Below are positions 16,077 through 24,728 of a DNA stretch of 64,000 bases, one piece after another. The notes under the pieces were generated by a model. It searched no databases, had not been told where the DNA came from, and worked only from the letters and a program-made list of their open reading frames with translations. A program made the translations under genes and the position numbers. Numbering within the stretch: position 1 is the stretch's first letter; each line of letters opens with the position of its first letter. The stretch is taken from positions 5,660,501-5,724,500 of the forward strand of contig NC_020126.1 of the NCBI RefSeq assembly GCF_000331735.1. Direction: 5' to 3'. Origin of the DNA: Myxococcus stipitatus DSM 14675. Lineage in GTDB: Bacteria > Myxococcota > Myxococcia > Myxococcales > Myxococcaceae.

Positions 16077-17773
16077 GTGAGACGCGCATCGCCGCCACGC
16101 TGACCTATACGGGGACGGCCACACCGCCATCGTCCGCCCAGGTGCCCGTGGATGCCTCGGGCCTCGTCGTCGCCCTGGCCGTCCCGGAGGGCGTGTCGCT
16201 GGTGCGCGCGGCGCTCAAGGTCCGCGCTCCAGCGGACGACGTGATGTTGAACCTGGTCCCCGCCTCCACGCTGGCCACCAGCGACGGGCAGACGACCCTG
16301 GACCCGGCCAAGCCCGTCACCTGGCTGAGCCTGGACTGGGGCGTCCGCCGCCCGCTCTCCTCCGTGGAGCTGAAGCTCGCCACCACCAACCCCGTGCAGA
16401 CCGCGAAGAAGGGGCGCTTGAGCGTCGCGGAGGGAGGCTCCTGGTATCCCCCGACGCCCTCCGACACGGTGGCGACGAACGCCGTGGAAGTCCTCCCCGG
16501 CATCCTCGCGGGCCGCCTCCTGGTGGAGTTCGTGGAGGCCAGCGCGGCGCCGCCTCCCGTCGGCACGCCCAAGACGCTGTCGGCCACCCAGCTCCAGAGC
16601 ATCACCCTGCGCGCGCCCGCTCGGCCTCCCGACCTCACCGCCTTCGTCGGCGATGGCGCGGGCACGCTCTTCTTCCACCACTCCGTGCCCATGCTCCCGC
16701 GACAGGAATTGGTGATGGAGGACGCGCTCACCGACGCACTCCAAAGGACCTGGCCCGCGAAGCTCGCGTCCGGCACCGTGGCCATTGCCCTGCGCGCCTC
16801 GGGGCTCGGCATGTTCGACCGCGTGCAGCTCGTGCTCGACACGCTCGACATCCTCGAGCACTGGAGCGCGGGCACCCGCACGCAGACGCTCGCGGTGGGC
16901 ACGGACGGGATGGCGACCGCGCAGGTCTCCGTTCCCAAGGACCGGCCCCTGTCCGAGGTGCGCTTCCAGGTCCGGCACCAGTTGCACCACGAGAGCCTGC
17001 CCCTCCTGCCGCGTCCGCCAGGGCAGCCCGCGCTCGCGCACCACTGCGGCTCGGGCATCGCCGCCGCGCAGGCCTTCACGTCCCAGGGCACCGTGGGGCC
17101 GCTCGCCGCGCTGGACCTCCACCTGCGCCCGCTCACCCGGAAGGTGGAGGGTCTCCTCACGCTCCATGCCGATGTGCATGGCAGGCCGGACGAGGCGCCC
17201 CTGCCCACCGGCCCGCTGCCCTTCCTGCTCCAGGAGGACGGCACCGCGCCCTGGTCCGCGCGCTGGGTCTCCTTCACGCCCGAGAAGCCGCTCGCGCTCG
17301 GCGCGGGGACGTGGTGGGCGGTCCTCTCCACGACGGCGGGTGACGTCCTCTGGAGCCTCATGGACGCCGTGAGCGACGCCAGCACGGTGACTCCCGGCGC
17401 CACCCTGCACCGCACCGGGGCCCTGAGCCCGTGGCTCCCTCACGAGGGCACGCTTCCCGGCACGGACGTGAATCCCCAGACGCTGTGGGCCTGCTCGCGC
17501 CCGAGGCTTCGCCCCATCGCGTCCGAGCCTCCGCCGCGCCCTCGGCTCCAGCTGCGCTGGGGAGCGAAGACGCTGGACGTCACACCCGACGAGGACGGCA
17601 TCGTGGCCCTGGATGCCCAGGCGCTGGCCCCGCTCACGCCGCCCGGTGGCACCGGAAGCCCTCCGCCGCTGGAAGTCCTCGTGCGCTCCGCCGCGGCCGG
17701 AGACATCACCTTGTCCGAGCTCCACGTGGTCATCCCCCGCCGGGAGACCTACGCGCTCTTCCCTCACTCGTGA
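16073..17773 (+). CDS. Large beta-rich tail-cluster protein of unknown function
   Basis: ATG overlaps the preceding stop (ATGA). The 566-residue protein is predicted to be mainly beta strand, with repeated segments of the pattern 'LSLDWGVRRPLSSVELKL', 'GRLSVAEGGSWYPP', 'FDRVQLVLDTLDILEHWSAG' and a C-terminal 'ITLSELHVVIPRRETYALFP'. It contains a jelly-roll-like section near residues 400-450 ('FTPEKPLALGAGTWWAVLS'), a wording common in carbohydrate- or surface-binding appendage domains. No signal peptide and no catalytic motif is evident. It may be a second fibre or tail-decoration protein, or a cargo. I do not recognise the family. Confidence 0.6.
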   Translation: MSETRIAATLTYTGTATPPSSAQVPVDASGLVVALAVPEGVSLVRAALKVRAPADDVMLNLVPASTLATSDGQTTLDPAKPVTWLSLDWGVRRPLSSVELKLATTNPVQTAKKGRLSVAEGGSWYPPTPSDTVATNAVEVLPGILAGRLLVEFVEASAAPPPVGTPKTLSATQLQSITLRAPARPPDLTAFVGDGAGTLFFHHSVPMLPRQELVMEDALTDALQRTWPAKLASGTVAIALRASGLGMFDRVQLVLDTLDILEHWSAGTRTQTLAVGTDGMATAQVSVPKDRPLSEVRFQVRHQLHHESLPLLPRPPGQPALAHHCGSGIAAAQAFTSQGTVGPLAALDLHLRPLTRKVEGLLTLHADVHGRPDEAPLPTGPLPFLLQEDGTAPWSARWVSFTPEKPLALGAGTWWAVLSTTAGDVLWSLMDAVSDASTVTPGATLHRTGALSPWLPHEGTLPGTDVNPQTLWACSRPRLRPIASEPPPRPRLQLRWGAKTLDVTPDEDGIVALDAQALAPLTPPGGTGSPPPLEVLVRSAAAGDITLSELHVVIPRRETYALFPHS

Positions 17774-17785
17774 GGCCCCTTCGCC

Positions 17786-18553
17786 ATGCTCCTCGCCGTC
17801 GAGTCCTACTTCCACGATGCGCTCCGCCCCGCCGTCCCCGAAACGGTGGACGTGGCGACCGGGCCTTCACAGGGCCCCGCCGCCGAGGTGGAGGCGCTCG
17901 TGGAGGTCTGCGCCTCGAGCTTCAAGCTGGCGCTCCCGGAAGGTGACGACCTCACGGCGCAGCGGCAGCCCTCCTACTTCGCGCAAGTCCACCGCTGGCC
18001 CGGCAACGGGACGACGCGAGACTTCACGCTCCCGGCCAATGCCCAAGGTCAGGTCGCGGAGGTGGAGTCACCGCCGGGACGGCCCTTGCGCCGCGGGGAT
18101 GACTACACCCTGGAGGGCACGACGCTGCGGCTCTATCGCGCCCCCATGACGGCCGACGAGGCCGTGGTCGCCTTCCTCCGGGGCGAGCGCGCGGAGGGAT
18201 TCCTGGAGCGGCGGCGCTGCGAGCTGAAGCTGACGGTCCGCGCGTGGGTGAAGGCGCCGGGCAACGCCGCGCCCCTGCTGTCACGGGCGCTGGCCGCCGC
18301 GCTGGCCGCGTCCTCGGACCTGGGGAATCTGGAGGACGAGGACACCTTCCCCGAGGAGTCGGGCGTCCGCATGCGCCTGCTCCAACCCGCCGCCACCCTG
18401 CTCGGGGTCACGCGCACGCTGGAGGCCGTGGGCACCACCTTCTTCAGCCGCGCCCAGGCGAGCTTCCTCATCCGCGGCGAATGCGAGCAGCTCATCTCCC
18501 TGGGCACGCCCGAGCCCGTGGGCATCATCCGAGAAGTGCGCCGCGACACGTAG
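17786..18553 (+). CDS. Last tail-cluster gene; possible tail terminator
   Basis: Starts at ATG 17786, 12 bases after the previous stop, and closes the operon. The 255-residue product begins 'MLLAVESYFHDALRPAVPE', followed by a domain (residues ~30-125) and a second part with 'ERRRCELKLTVRAWVKAPGN' and 'LLSRALAAALAASSDLGN'. The N-terminal layout recalls the Pvc16/DUF4255 tail-terminator family, in which a short helix and a strand set cap the tube, but the resemblance is weak and I could not confirm it. If right, it would end the tube and sheath; otherwise it is an unknown tail or cargo protein. Confidence 0.5.
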   Translation: MLLAVESYFHDALRPAVPETVDVATGPSQGPAAEVEALVEVCASSFKLALPEGDDLTAQRQPSYFAQVHRWPGNGTTRDFTLPANAQGQVAEVESPPGRPLRRGDDYTLEGTTLRLYRAPMTADEAVVAFLRGERAEGFLERRRCELKLTVRAWVKAPGNAAPLLSRALAAALAASSDLGNLEDEDTFPEESGVRMRLLQPAATLLGVTRTLEAVGTTFFSRAQASFLIRGECEQLISLGTPEPVGIIREVRRDT

Positions 18554-18921
18554 TGCCCGGCCGCGCGAGCCGCCTCTCTTCCATGGTGGGAAACCGCTAT
18601 GTGATTGCGGCTCGCGCTTCCCGCGGAGAGCCATTGCCCCTGACACCCCGAGCAATGGCCCCACACGCATAGTCCGCATCAAGCCGGGATTCAGGACACT
18701 CCCGCGACGCGCGAAAAATCCAACGCGACATTCAACGCACCGCTCCGTTCCCTTGCTGCACGGGGCGACTTGCTTGCGTCTTGAAGGTCACCTCGCGCCG
18801 TTCCGGTCCTGAATCGGAACGCGATTGCATCTGCATCTCGCATACGTGTACTTCCAGGACACCTGGGAGTTCCTGACTGATGGCACACATGCGTGCCCAA
18901 TCTCTACTCATGGGAGAAATC
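18554..18921. other. Gene-less 368-bp stretch between tail cluster and lipoprotein gene
   Basis: Apart from the stem-loop at 18563-18617, I see no coding sequence in this stretch. It must contain the promoter of the following lipoprotein gene. A TGGCAC at 18881 looks like a sigma-54 -24 element, but the matching GC at -12 is one base too far away, so I do not call it. A palindromic GGCAC...GTGCC sits in the same place. Confidence 0.5.
18563..18617 (+). terminator. Perfect 11-bp stem after the tail cluster
   Basis: GCGCGAGCCGC (18563-18573) pairs perfectly with GCGGCTCGCGC (18607-18617) over a 33-base loop, starting ten bases after the last tail gene. No T run follows, so it may be a weak terminator or an mRNA 3' end structure. 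Confidence 0.35.
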
Positions 18922-20112
18922 ATGTCGTCCCGTTTCCAAGGTTCTTCGACTGTGAATGGTTTGCGCTGGGGAGCGGTGCTGCTCGCGGGTCTGGTGGGCT
19001 GTGCTCCGACGACGAAGGAGCAGGCGCCGGAGCAGCAGGCGGTGAGCGAGGCGGAGGCTCAGGCGAAGCTGCTGACGCCGCCCGCGGGGTGTACGGAAAT
19101 CACGATGGGTGAGCTGCGCAATGGCATCCAGCTCACGCCCGTGCGCTACGGGCAGCAGCCGATGTACCGCGGCACGTTCAACAGCTTTGGCGACCCGAAC
19201 GCGGTGGACACCGCGCGCATCCGGCTGGATGTGAACACGGCGCCGGGCCTGTATGACCTGGCCGCCGAGGGAGCCAGCACCTACACCTGCGACCAGTGTG
19301 TCTATGGCTACCAGGACGTCGGGGCGCCCACGGAGAAGTTCCTGGTGGCGGAGTCCGGCCAGTTGCTGCTCGCGCTGAAGGTGTCGCCGCAGCAGACGGT
19401 GGGCGCGCTGGTGAACGTGGTGCTGCGCGAGTCCGTGGACGCGCCGCCGCTGAACGCGCCGTACTGGGGCAGCGCGGTGGTGCCGGGCGGCGAGTGCAAG
19501 TGGATCCGCTTCGCGACGTGGAACACGGTGCGCCCCGGCGGGTGTGATCCTCGCCAGGGCTCGCTGACGGCGAACCTGCCGGACACCACCTGCGTCGCCG
19601 ACGACTACGCGGCCAGCGACGGGACGCTGGAGCGCTCGGAGGGCACCAAGACGCAGGGCGCCGCCTGCACCGTGACGGCCGCGACGAGCGAGTACGACCT
19701 GGCGACGACGGACTGTGAGCAGGGCTTCGCCTGCACGGACCTGCTCTCCGACAACGCCCAGTGCCTCAAGGCGTGTGACTACATGGCGGCGAACCCGGGC
19801 TGCCCGACGGGCACGGTGTGCGGCGTGTACGGCCTCTGCATCGAGCAGTCCGTGCTGGAGCCCATCGGCTTCGCGTTCGACCCGGCGCTGATTGGCCAGG
19901 AGTGCAGCGTGGGCTTCGCCGAGTTCTGCGGCACCGAGGGCGCGCGAGGCGTCTGCGTGGACCTGAAGCGCACGGGCAAGGGCGTGTGCCACCGCTACGC
20001 GCGCGCTCGCAGCGAGTGCGGCCCCGGTGAGGAGCTGGGCTACATGAACTACCCGCTGGCGGGTGGCGGCTCCGACCTCGGCTACGGCTTCTGCTACCAG
20101 GACGGCCTGTAG
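18922..20112 (+). CDS. Cys-rich lipoprotein of unknown function
   Basis: The start at ATG 18922 is chosen because 'gggagaaa' lies just upstream and because it gives a clean lipoprotein signal: positive N-terminus, hydrophobic core 'WGAVLLAGLVGC', lipidated Cys27. In-frame ATGs at 18880 and 18910 would lengthen the leader. The mature protein (~370 residues) has an N-terminal beta-rich part and a Cys-rich C-terminal part with CxxC-type pairs (TYTCDQCVYG; 'TDCEQGFACTDL'; 'GTVCGVYGLCIEQ'), resembling the EGF-like or disulphide-rich modules common in myxobacterial surface lipoproteins. No enzyme motif is visible. It stands alone and ends at a strong terminator. Confidence 0.75.
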   Translation: MSSRFQGSSTVNGLRWGAVLLAGLVGCAPTTKEQAPEQQAVSEAEAQAKLLTPPAGCTEITMGELRNGIQLTPVRYGQQPMYRGTFNSFGDPNAVDTARIRLDVNTAPGLYDLAAEGASTYTCDQCVYGYQDVGAPTEKFLVAESGQLLLALKVSPQQTVGALVNVVLRESVDAPPLNAPYWGSAVVPGGECKWIRFATWNTVRPGGCDPRQGSLTANLPDTTCVADDYAASDGTLERSEGTKTQGAACTVTAATSEYDLATTDCEQGFACTDLLSDNAQCLKACDYMAANPGCPTGTVCGVYGLCIEQSVLEPIGFAFDPALIGQECSVGFAEFCGTEGARGVCVDLKRTGKGVCHRYARARSECGPGEELGYMNYPLAGGGSDLGYGFCYQDGL

Positions 20113-20125
20113 TCGGTTCGCTGGA

Positions 20126-20172
20126 CTCGCTGCCCGGGCACCCTCCCCCCGGGCGGCGAGGTTGTTTCTTGT
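20126..20172. terminator. Strong bidirectional terminator hairpin
   Basis: CTCGCTGCCCGGG (20126-20138) pairs with CCCGGGCGGCGAG (20148-20160), 13 bp with one G-U pair, followed on the plus strand by GTTGTTTCTTGTC. It lies between convergent genes and can serve both. Confidence 0.75.
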
Positions 20173-20173
20173 C

Positions 20174-21649
20174 TCAGCGCGCCGCGCGTCCGCCGATTCG
20201 CGAGCCCGCGTCCTCCGGCAGCCGATGGAAGAGCGGCCCCGCGAGCGACGACACCACGCCCACCGCGACGAACGGCAGCAGGAAGCGGTCCGGCGTCAGC
20301 GGCAGGTCTCCGCTCCCTCTCGCCACATGCAGCATGAGCGCGCCGAAGCTGATGCCCACGCTCAGCGCCATCTGCTGCGTCACCACCGCCAGCGTGGACG
20401 CCCGACTCACCGCCTCCGGGGTGATGTCCGCGTACGCCACCGCGTTGATGGCGGTGAACTGCAGTGAGCGCACGAAGCCGCCCACGAACAGCGTCGCGAC
20501 GATGAGCGGCACGGGCGTCGAGTCCCGGAACAAGGCCGGCAGCGCCGTCATCACCGCCGCGGCCAGGTTGGAGCCGATGAGCGTGGTGCGGAAGCCCACC
20601 CGGCGGATGACCCACGGCGCCAGGGGCTTGCACGACATGGCCCCCAGCCCGGTGCCGATGGTCACCAGGCCCGCCTCGAACGGCCCCCACCCCAGGCCCA
20701 CCTGGAGCATCAAGGGCAGGAGGAACGGCGTGGCTCCCAGGCCCATCCGCACCAATCCACCGCCCACGGTGCTGGCGCGGTAGGTGGCCTGCTTCAAGAG
20801 CCTCAGGTCCACCACCGGCCGCTCCGCGCGCAGGGCGTGACGCACGAACCACACCAGCGTGAGGACGGCCACCGTCGCCATGACGAGCTGGAGCGACGCG
20901 GGCACCAGCCCCACGCCCACTGTCTCCGCCGTGCCCATCAGCAACGTGATGCAGACTGCGGCGAGCGCGTAGCCCTTCCAGTCGAAGGGACCCGGGTGCG
21001 GCTGGGGCAGTTCCGGCACGAAGCGCGCCACCGCGGCCATGCCCAACAGGCCCACGGGGACGTTGATGAAGAATATCCAGGGCCAGTCCGCCACGCCCAG
21101 GATGAGCCCGGCCAGCGGCGGCCCCACCAGCGGCCCCACCAGCGCGGGCATGGTGAACCAGCTCAGCGCGGACACCAGCTTCTCGCGAGGCGCCGTGCCC
21201 ACCACGATGAGCCGGCCCACCGGGGTCATCAGCGCGCCGCCCAGGCCCTGGATCGTGCGGAAGAGGACGAGCTGCGGCAGCGTCCGCGAGAAGCCGCAGA
21301 GCACCGAGCTCAGCAGGAACACGCTCATCGCCACCAGGAAGACGCGGCGGGGGCCGAAGCGGTCCGCCACCCAGCCACTCGCGGGCGCCAGCACGGCCAG
21401 CGCCAGGATGTAGGACGTCAGCGCGAGCTTGAGGTGGATGGGGTCCGTGCCGAACGCGACGGAGAGCGCGGGCAGCGCGGTGGACAGCGCCGTGGAGTCG
21501 ACGAACTCCATGAACAGCGCGCTCGCCACCGCGAGGGAGGCGAGCCGCGTGCCGCGCACGGAAGGTGGACCCTGGGGTGATGAGCCTGCGGAGTCGGACA
21601 CACTTCCTCTATGCACATGGGTCCGGGCGGCTTTCACGCCCAACGGCAT
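20174..21649 (-). CDS. MFS drug/multidrug exporter, DHA2 type
   Basis: A 491-residue membrane protein with the MFS pattern: first helix 'LFMEFVDSTALSTALPAL' carries the DHA2/EmrB-type motif D1, loop 2-3 'GWVADRFGPRRVFL' is the family motif A, and 'RTIQGLGGALMTPVGRLIV' is motif B followed by motif C-like 'PALVGPLVGPPLAGLI' in helix 5. About 13-14 membrane helices can be read. Such proteins export drugs or toxic metabolites using the proton gradient. The annotated ATG at 21649 gives a 40-residue cytoplasmic leader; a GTG at 21601 is a possible shorter start. It is a single gene, convergent with the lipoprotein gene and followed on the same strand, upstream, by the pirin gene. Confidence 0.88.
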   Translation of the reverse strand: MPLGVKAARTHVHRGSVSDSAGSSPQGPPSVRGTRLASLAVASALFMEFVDSTALSTALPALSVAFGTDPIHLKLALTSYILALAVLAPASGWVADRFGPRRVFLVAMSVFLLSSVLCGFSRTLPQLVLFRTIQGLGGALMTPVGRLIVVGTAPREKLVSALSWFTMPALVGPLVGPPLAGLILGVADWPWIFFINVPVGLLGMAAVARFVPELPQPHPGPFDWKGYALAAVCITLLMGTAETVGVGLVPASLQLVMATVAVLTLVWFVRHALRAERPVVDLRLLKQATYRASTVGGGLVRMGLGATPFLLPLMLQVGLGWGPFEAGLVTIGTGLGAMSCKPLAPWVIRRVGFRTTLIGSNLAAAVMTALPALFRDSTPVPLIVATLFVGGFVRSLQFTAINAVAYADITPEAVSRASTLAVVTQQMALSVGISFGALMLHVARGSGDLPLTPDRFLLPFVAVGVVSSLAGPLFHRLPEDAGSRIGGRAAR

Positions 21650-21712
21650 GCCGTGCGTGGGGCTCCCTCGCCTGGACTGTCCCCAAGGGAGGGAGGACCC
21701 ACCGCCTGCCCG

Positions 21713-22870
21713 CTAGGTGGGCCGCTCCAGCCGGCCGTCCGCGTGACGGGCGAAGCGCCCCTCCTCGCGAGGATGGACCGGGTCATCGCTCTTCCACGGC
21801 CACCCGCCGAACTGGGTGCGCTGGTAGTCGTTGAACGCCTGCTGGAGCTCCTGGCGCGTGTTCATGACGAAGGGGCCGTGCTGGGCCACCGGCTCATTGA
21901 TGGGCCGGCCTTGCAGCATCAGCAGCTCCGTCTCGTCGGGGCCGTTCTCCAGCACCGCGTCGACCTCCGGCCTCAGCTGGAGGACATGCGAGGCGGGGAT
22001 GACACGCCCGCCCACCTTCAGCGAGGAGCCCTTGAAGAAGTACAGGAAGCGGTTGCTGCCCCGCGCGGCGGCGGGGAGCGTCCAGCGCGCGCCGGGCGAC
22101 AGCTTCAGCGTCCAGATGGCCACGTCGGTGTCCGCGCGCGAGGCCCAGGACTTGGGCGGCGGACGCGGCGCCTTGGCGTCCCCCAGCGAGCCCGCGACGA
22201 TGGTGACCTCGGTGGTGCGCCCCGCGTCGTCCTTCGCCACGTGCCGGGGGATGTCGCGGTCCCAGAGCATGGAGAAGTGCGGCGTGACGAGCTTGTCCAC
22301 GCTCGGCAGGTTGAGCCAGATCTGGAACAGCTCCACGGGGTTGGGCTTGTCGGGCTGGAGCAGCGGGAACATCTCCGAGTGCAGCACGCCGCCGCCCGCG
22401 GTGAGCCACTGCACGTCCCCGCCGCCGAAGCGCGCCGCCGCGCCCAGCGAGTCCGAGTGGTCCAACAGGCCCTTGCGGACGATGGTCACCGTCTCGAAGC
22501 CCCGATGCGGGTGCTGGGGAAAGCCCGGGACGACGCTCCCGTGGTACATGTTCCAGCCGTCGCGCCCGTCGAAGTCCTGGCCTATCTGCCGACCCGTCAG
22601 GAGCGAGGGGGCGGGCCCCATCTTCTCGGTGCCCTGGGGGTACCGGTCGTCGTGGTGCACGCAGAACAAGAAGGGGTCGGGCGTGGGCCAGGGCATTCCC
22701 TTGAGGGGGCCCAGGCCCATGACGACGGGTTGCTCACTCACCTGTTGCTGACTCATCCCCTGCTCCTCCGATGGCTTCTCGGGGCTGCGCGTGCAGCCCG
22801 CCGCCGACGTGGCACCCGCCGCCGCAAGCAACCTCAGCGCATCCCTGCGACTCACTTCATCACTGCTCAC
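21713..22870 (-). CDS. Exported pirin-family protein with Tat/lipoprotein signal
   Basis: GTG start with a good site (GAGGTGA) upstream. The first 26 residues form a twin-arginine signal, 'VSRRDALRLLAAAGATSAAGC', with a lipobox-like Cys26. The rest is a bicupin of the pirin family: the N-terminal cupin holds the metal-binding His of 'PGFPQHPHRGFETVT' and 'GGGVLHSEMF', and the C-terminal cupin shows 'SHVLQLRP' and 'GRPINEPVAQHGPFVMNT'. Pirins bind iron and some act as quercetin dioxygenases. Most are cytoplasmic, so export is unusual. Enzyme activity is not shown by the sequence. Divergent from the acyltransferase gene with a 141-bp gap. Confidence 0.88.
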   Translation of the reverse strand: MSSDEVSRRDALRLLAAAGATSAAGCTRSPEKPSEEQGMSQQQVSEQPVVMGLGPLKGMPWPTPDPFLFCVHHDDRYPQGTEKMGPAPSLLTGRQIGQDFDGRDGWNMYHGSVVPGFPQHPHRGFETVTIVRKGLLDHSDSLGAAARFGGGDVQWLTAGGGVLHSEMFPLLQPDKPNPVELFQIWLNLPSVDKLVTPHFSMLWDRDIPRHVAKDDAGRTTEVTIVAGSLGDAKAPRPPPKSWASRADTDVAIWTLKLSPGARWTLPAAARGSNRFLYFFKGSSLKVGGRVIPASHVLQLRPEVDAVLENGPDETELLMLQGRPINEPVAQHGPFVMNTRQELQQAFNDYQRTQFGGWPWKSDDPVHPREEGRFARHADGRLERPT

Positions 22871-23011
22871 GCATCACCTCGCGCCGCCGTTCCGGGCCCC
22901 GCGACTCCACGACCCACGGCCAGCACCCATCCTGGCATGTCCCAAGGGCGGGGGCGCGTCCTGTTCGCTCCCCTTACCGCCTGCCTGGACTTGCCGTAGG
23001 GTGCGCCCGCC

Positions 23012-24112
23012 GTGACTTCCTCCGCCCTCCCTTCCGTGTCCCAGGACCGCGTGCGCGCCATCGACTGGCTGCGCGGCATCGCCGTGTTGTTCATGGTGCA
23101 GACGCACTCACTGGCGTTGCTCACCCCGGAGCTGCGCAAGAGCCTCTGGGTGGGCCGCCTGCTCAAGGTCGACGGCCTGGTCGCCCCCGCGTTCATCTTC
23201 TCCGCGGGCTTCGCGCTGGCCCTCGTCATGGTGCGCAGCGCCGCCACGGGAAAGCTCCGCGAGCGGGTGCCCCGCAACTTCCGCCGCACCTGTGAAGTGC
23301 TCCTCGTCGCCACCCTGGTCAACTGGGCCTGGTTCCCCCTGCTGAGCGAGCCCAAGTGGATCCTCCGCATGGACATCCTCCAGTGCGTGGGCCTGTGCCT
23401 GATGTTGATGCTGCCCGTGGCCGCGGCGCTCGCCTCGCGTCCTCGCGTGCTGGCGGCCGTGGGCCTGGCCCTGGCCCTGGGTGTCTTCGCCGTGGCGCCC
23501 TTCGGAGAGCACGTCCCCGAGCCCTGGGCCATGTTCACGAACAAGTCCTCGTTCGCGCCCTTCCCGCTGCTGCCGTGGATCGGCTTCGCCTGGCTGGGCC
23601 TCTTCGCGGGGACCCTGGCGGGAGCCTGGGGCCGGCGCGCGCTGACGGTGGCCCTGCTCGCCCTCGTGGCGGTCGGCGCCGTCGCCGCGGCGTCCGGGGA
23701 CTTCCTCTACTCGCTCTATCCGCAGCACCGCTTCTTCGTCTGCAACCCGTCCAACTCCGCGGCGCGCTTCTCGTGGGTGTGCGCGGTGCTGTTGGGCCTC
23801 ATGTGGCTGGAGGCGAAGGTGGCCACGGGACAGGAGCCCTCACGGGTGCGGCGGTTCATCGAGGTGTTCGGCACCTCGTCGCTCTCCGCGTACTTCTTCC
23901 ACGAGATGCTGCTGTTCTACCGGATTGGCGGCGTCTTCTCCTTCCAGCGCTTCTGGGGAGACCGCAGCGGGTGGGTCCAGTACTGGGTCCTCACCGCCGC
24001 GCTCATCGTCGCCACGTGGATGTCGTGCCTGGCGTGGGACCGGCTGGAGCACCTCGTGAAGACGGCGCTCCGGAGCGTGGGCAAGCGGCTGCGCCCCGCC
24101 CTGTCTCAGTGA
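23012..24112 (+). CDS. DUF1624/HGSNAT-like membrane acyltransferase
   Basis: GTG start at 23012. The 366-residue protein has about ten membrane helices and begins with the signature '[20 protein letters not shown]', the conserved D/R/G/H pattern of the heparan-alpha-glucosaminide N-acetyltransferase (HGSNAT) and YeiB-like family. In these proteins a membrane-embedded His is acetylated and the acetyl group is passed to a substrate outside. Other typical segments are '[15 protein letters not shown]' and '[19 protein letters not shown]'. The bacterial substrate is unknown, probably a cell-wall or envelope sugar. It overlaps the 3' end of the next gene on the opposite strand by seven bases. Confidence 0.8.
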   Translation: MTSSALPSVSQDRVRAIDWLRGIAVLFMVQTHSLALLTPELRKSLWVGRLLKVDGLVAPAFIFSAGFALALVMVRSAATGKLRERVPRNFRRTCEVLLVATLVNWAWFPLLSEPKWILRMDILQCVGLCLMLMLPVAAALASRPRVLAAVGLALALGVFAVAPFGEHVPEPWAMFTNKSSFAPFPLLPWIGFAWLGLFAGTLAGAWGRRALTVALLALVAVGAVAAASGDFLYSLYPQHRFFVCNPSNSAARFSWVCAVLLGLMWLEAKVATGQEPSRVRRFIEVFGTSSLSAYFFHEMLLFYRIGGVFSFQRFWGDRSGWVQYWVLTAALIVATWMSCLAWDRLEHLVKTALRSVGKRLRPALSQ

Positions 24113-24594
24113 TTGCCGGCCGAGAGCTTTTCGAACGCGGCGATGATTTCAGGCGGGGCCTGCACCAGCTCGATGAGCACGCCCTCGCCCCCGTAGGGGA
24201 ACTGCTCGTTGCCCTTGGGGTGCACGAAGCAGATGTCGAAGCCCGCCGCGCCCTTGCGGATGCCACCCGGCGCGAAGCGAAGTCCCTGCTGCTCCAGCCA
24301 CGCCACGGCGCCCGGGAGGTCATCCACCCACAGGCCCACGTGGTTGAGCGGCGTCTCGTGGACCCGAGGCTTGCCCTCGGGGTTGATGGGCTGCATCAGG
24401 TCCACCTCTACCTTGAAGGGCCCCGCACCGGCGGTGACGATGTCCTCGTCCACGTTCTCCCGCTCGCTGCGGTAGGTGCCGTGAGGGGTCAGGCCCAGCA
24501 GGTCCACCCAGAGCTTGCGGAGCGGGCCCTTGTCGGCGCCGCCGATGGCGATCTGCTGGATGCCCAGGATTCGGAAGGGTCTTGAAGTCGACAT
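24106..24594 (-). CDS. VOC (glyoxalase/bleomycin-resistance) superfamily protein
   Basis: The start ATG 24594 gives 162 residues; longer frames would run into the promoter of the VWA gene. Two beta-alpha-beta-beta-beta modules are visible: the first starts '[16 protein letters not shown]' and holds '[10 protein letters not shown]' and '[10 protein letters not shown]', the second starts '[19 protein letters not shown]' and ends '[14 protein letters not shown]'. Metal ligands would be the Gln/His and Glu at module ends (GIQQIA, EVDLMQ, NHVGLW, LIELVQ), as in glyoxalase I or methylmalonyl-CoA epimerase-like enzymes. Substrate cannot be assigned. Convergent overlap with the acyltransferase gene. 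Confidence 0.8.
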   Translation of the reverse strand: MSTSRPFRILGIQQIAIGGADKGPLRKLWVDLLGLTPHGTYRSERENVDEDIVTAGAGPFKVEVDLMQPINPEGKPRVHETPLNHVGLWVDDLPGAVAWLEQQGLRFAPGGIRKGAAGFDICFVHPKGNEQFPYGGEGVLIELVQAPPEIIAAFEKLSAGNH

Positions 24595-24728
24595 GGGCCG
24601 GCACCCTGTCAGACGCCCCCGCGAGGGACAAGGGACTCGGGCCCGGAGAAAATCCATCGGAAAAGACCGTTTCCCCAGGTCGTGCGTATCGAGGCGGCCA
24701 CCGTCCTCATTCGTCCCCTGGAGAACGC

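Larger units (their letters stand above)
2187..18553 (+). other. Contractile tail-like injection system (tailocin/CIS) gene cluster
   Basis: Seventeen co-directional genes in about 16.4 kb follow the order of a Mu/P2-type contractile tail: sheath, tube, chaperone slot, tape-measure slot, hub (gpD-like), DNA-circularization-like, spike (gpV/gp45), wedge (gpW/gp25), gpJ, gpI-like, fibre. Many neighbours overlap by ATGA, GTGA, TTGA or TGATG, which indicates translational coupling. No capsid, portal, terminase, integrase, holin or endolysin gene is within or beside the block, and the AAA+ ATPase typical of Afp/PVC-type extracellular injection systems is also absent. The block is therefore best read as a domesticated headless tail. 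How the particle leaves the cell is not shown. Confidence 0.85.

Noticed and set aside
2187..18553. Complete prophage
   Set aside because: No head, packaging, integration or lysis genes and no attachment-site repeats are visible around the block.
18880..18900. Sigma-54-like TGGCAC element upstream of the lipoprotein gene
   Set aside because: The -12 GC pair is one base too far from the -24 GG; spacing in sigma-54 promoters is strict.
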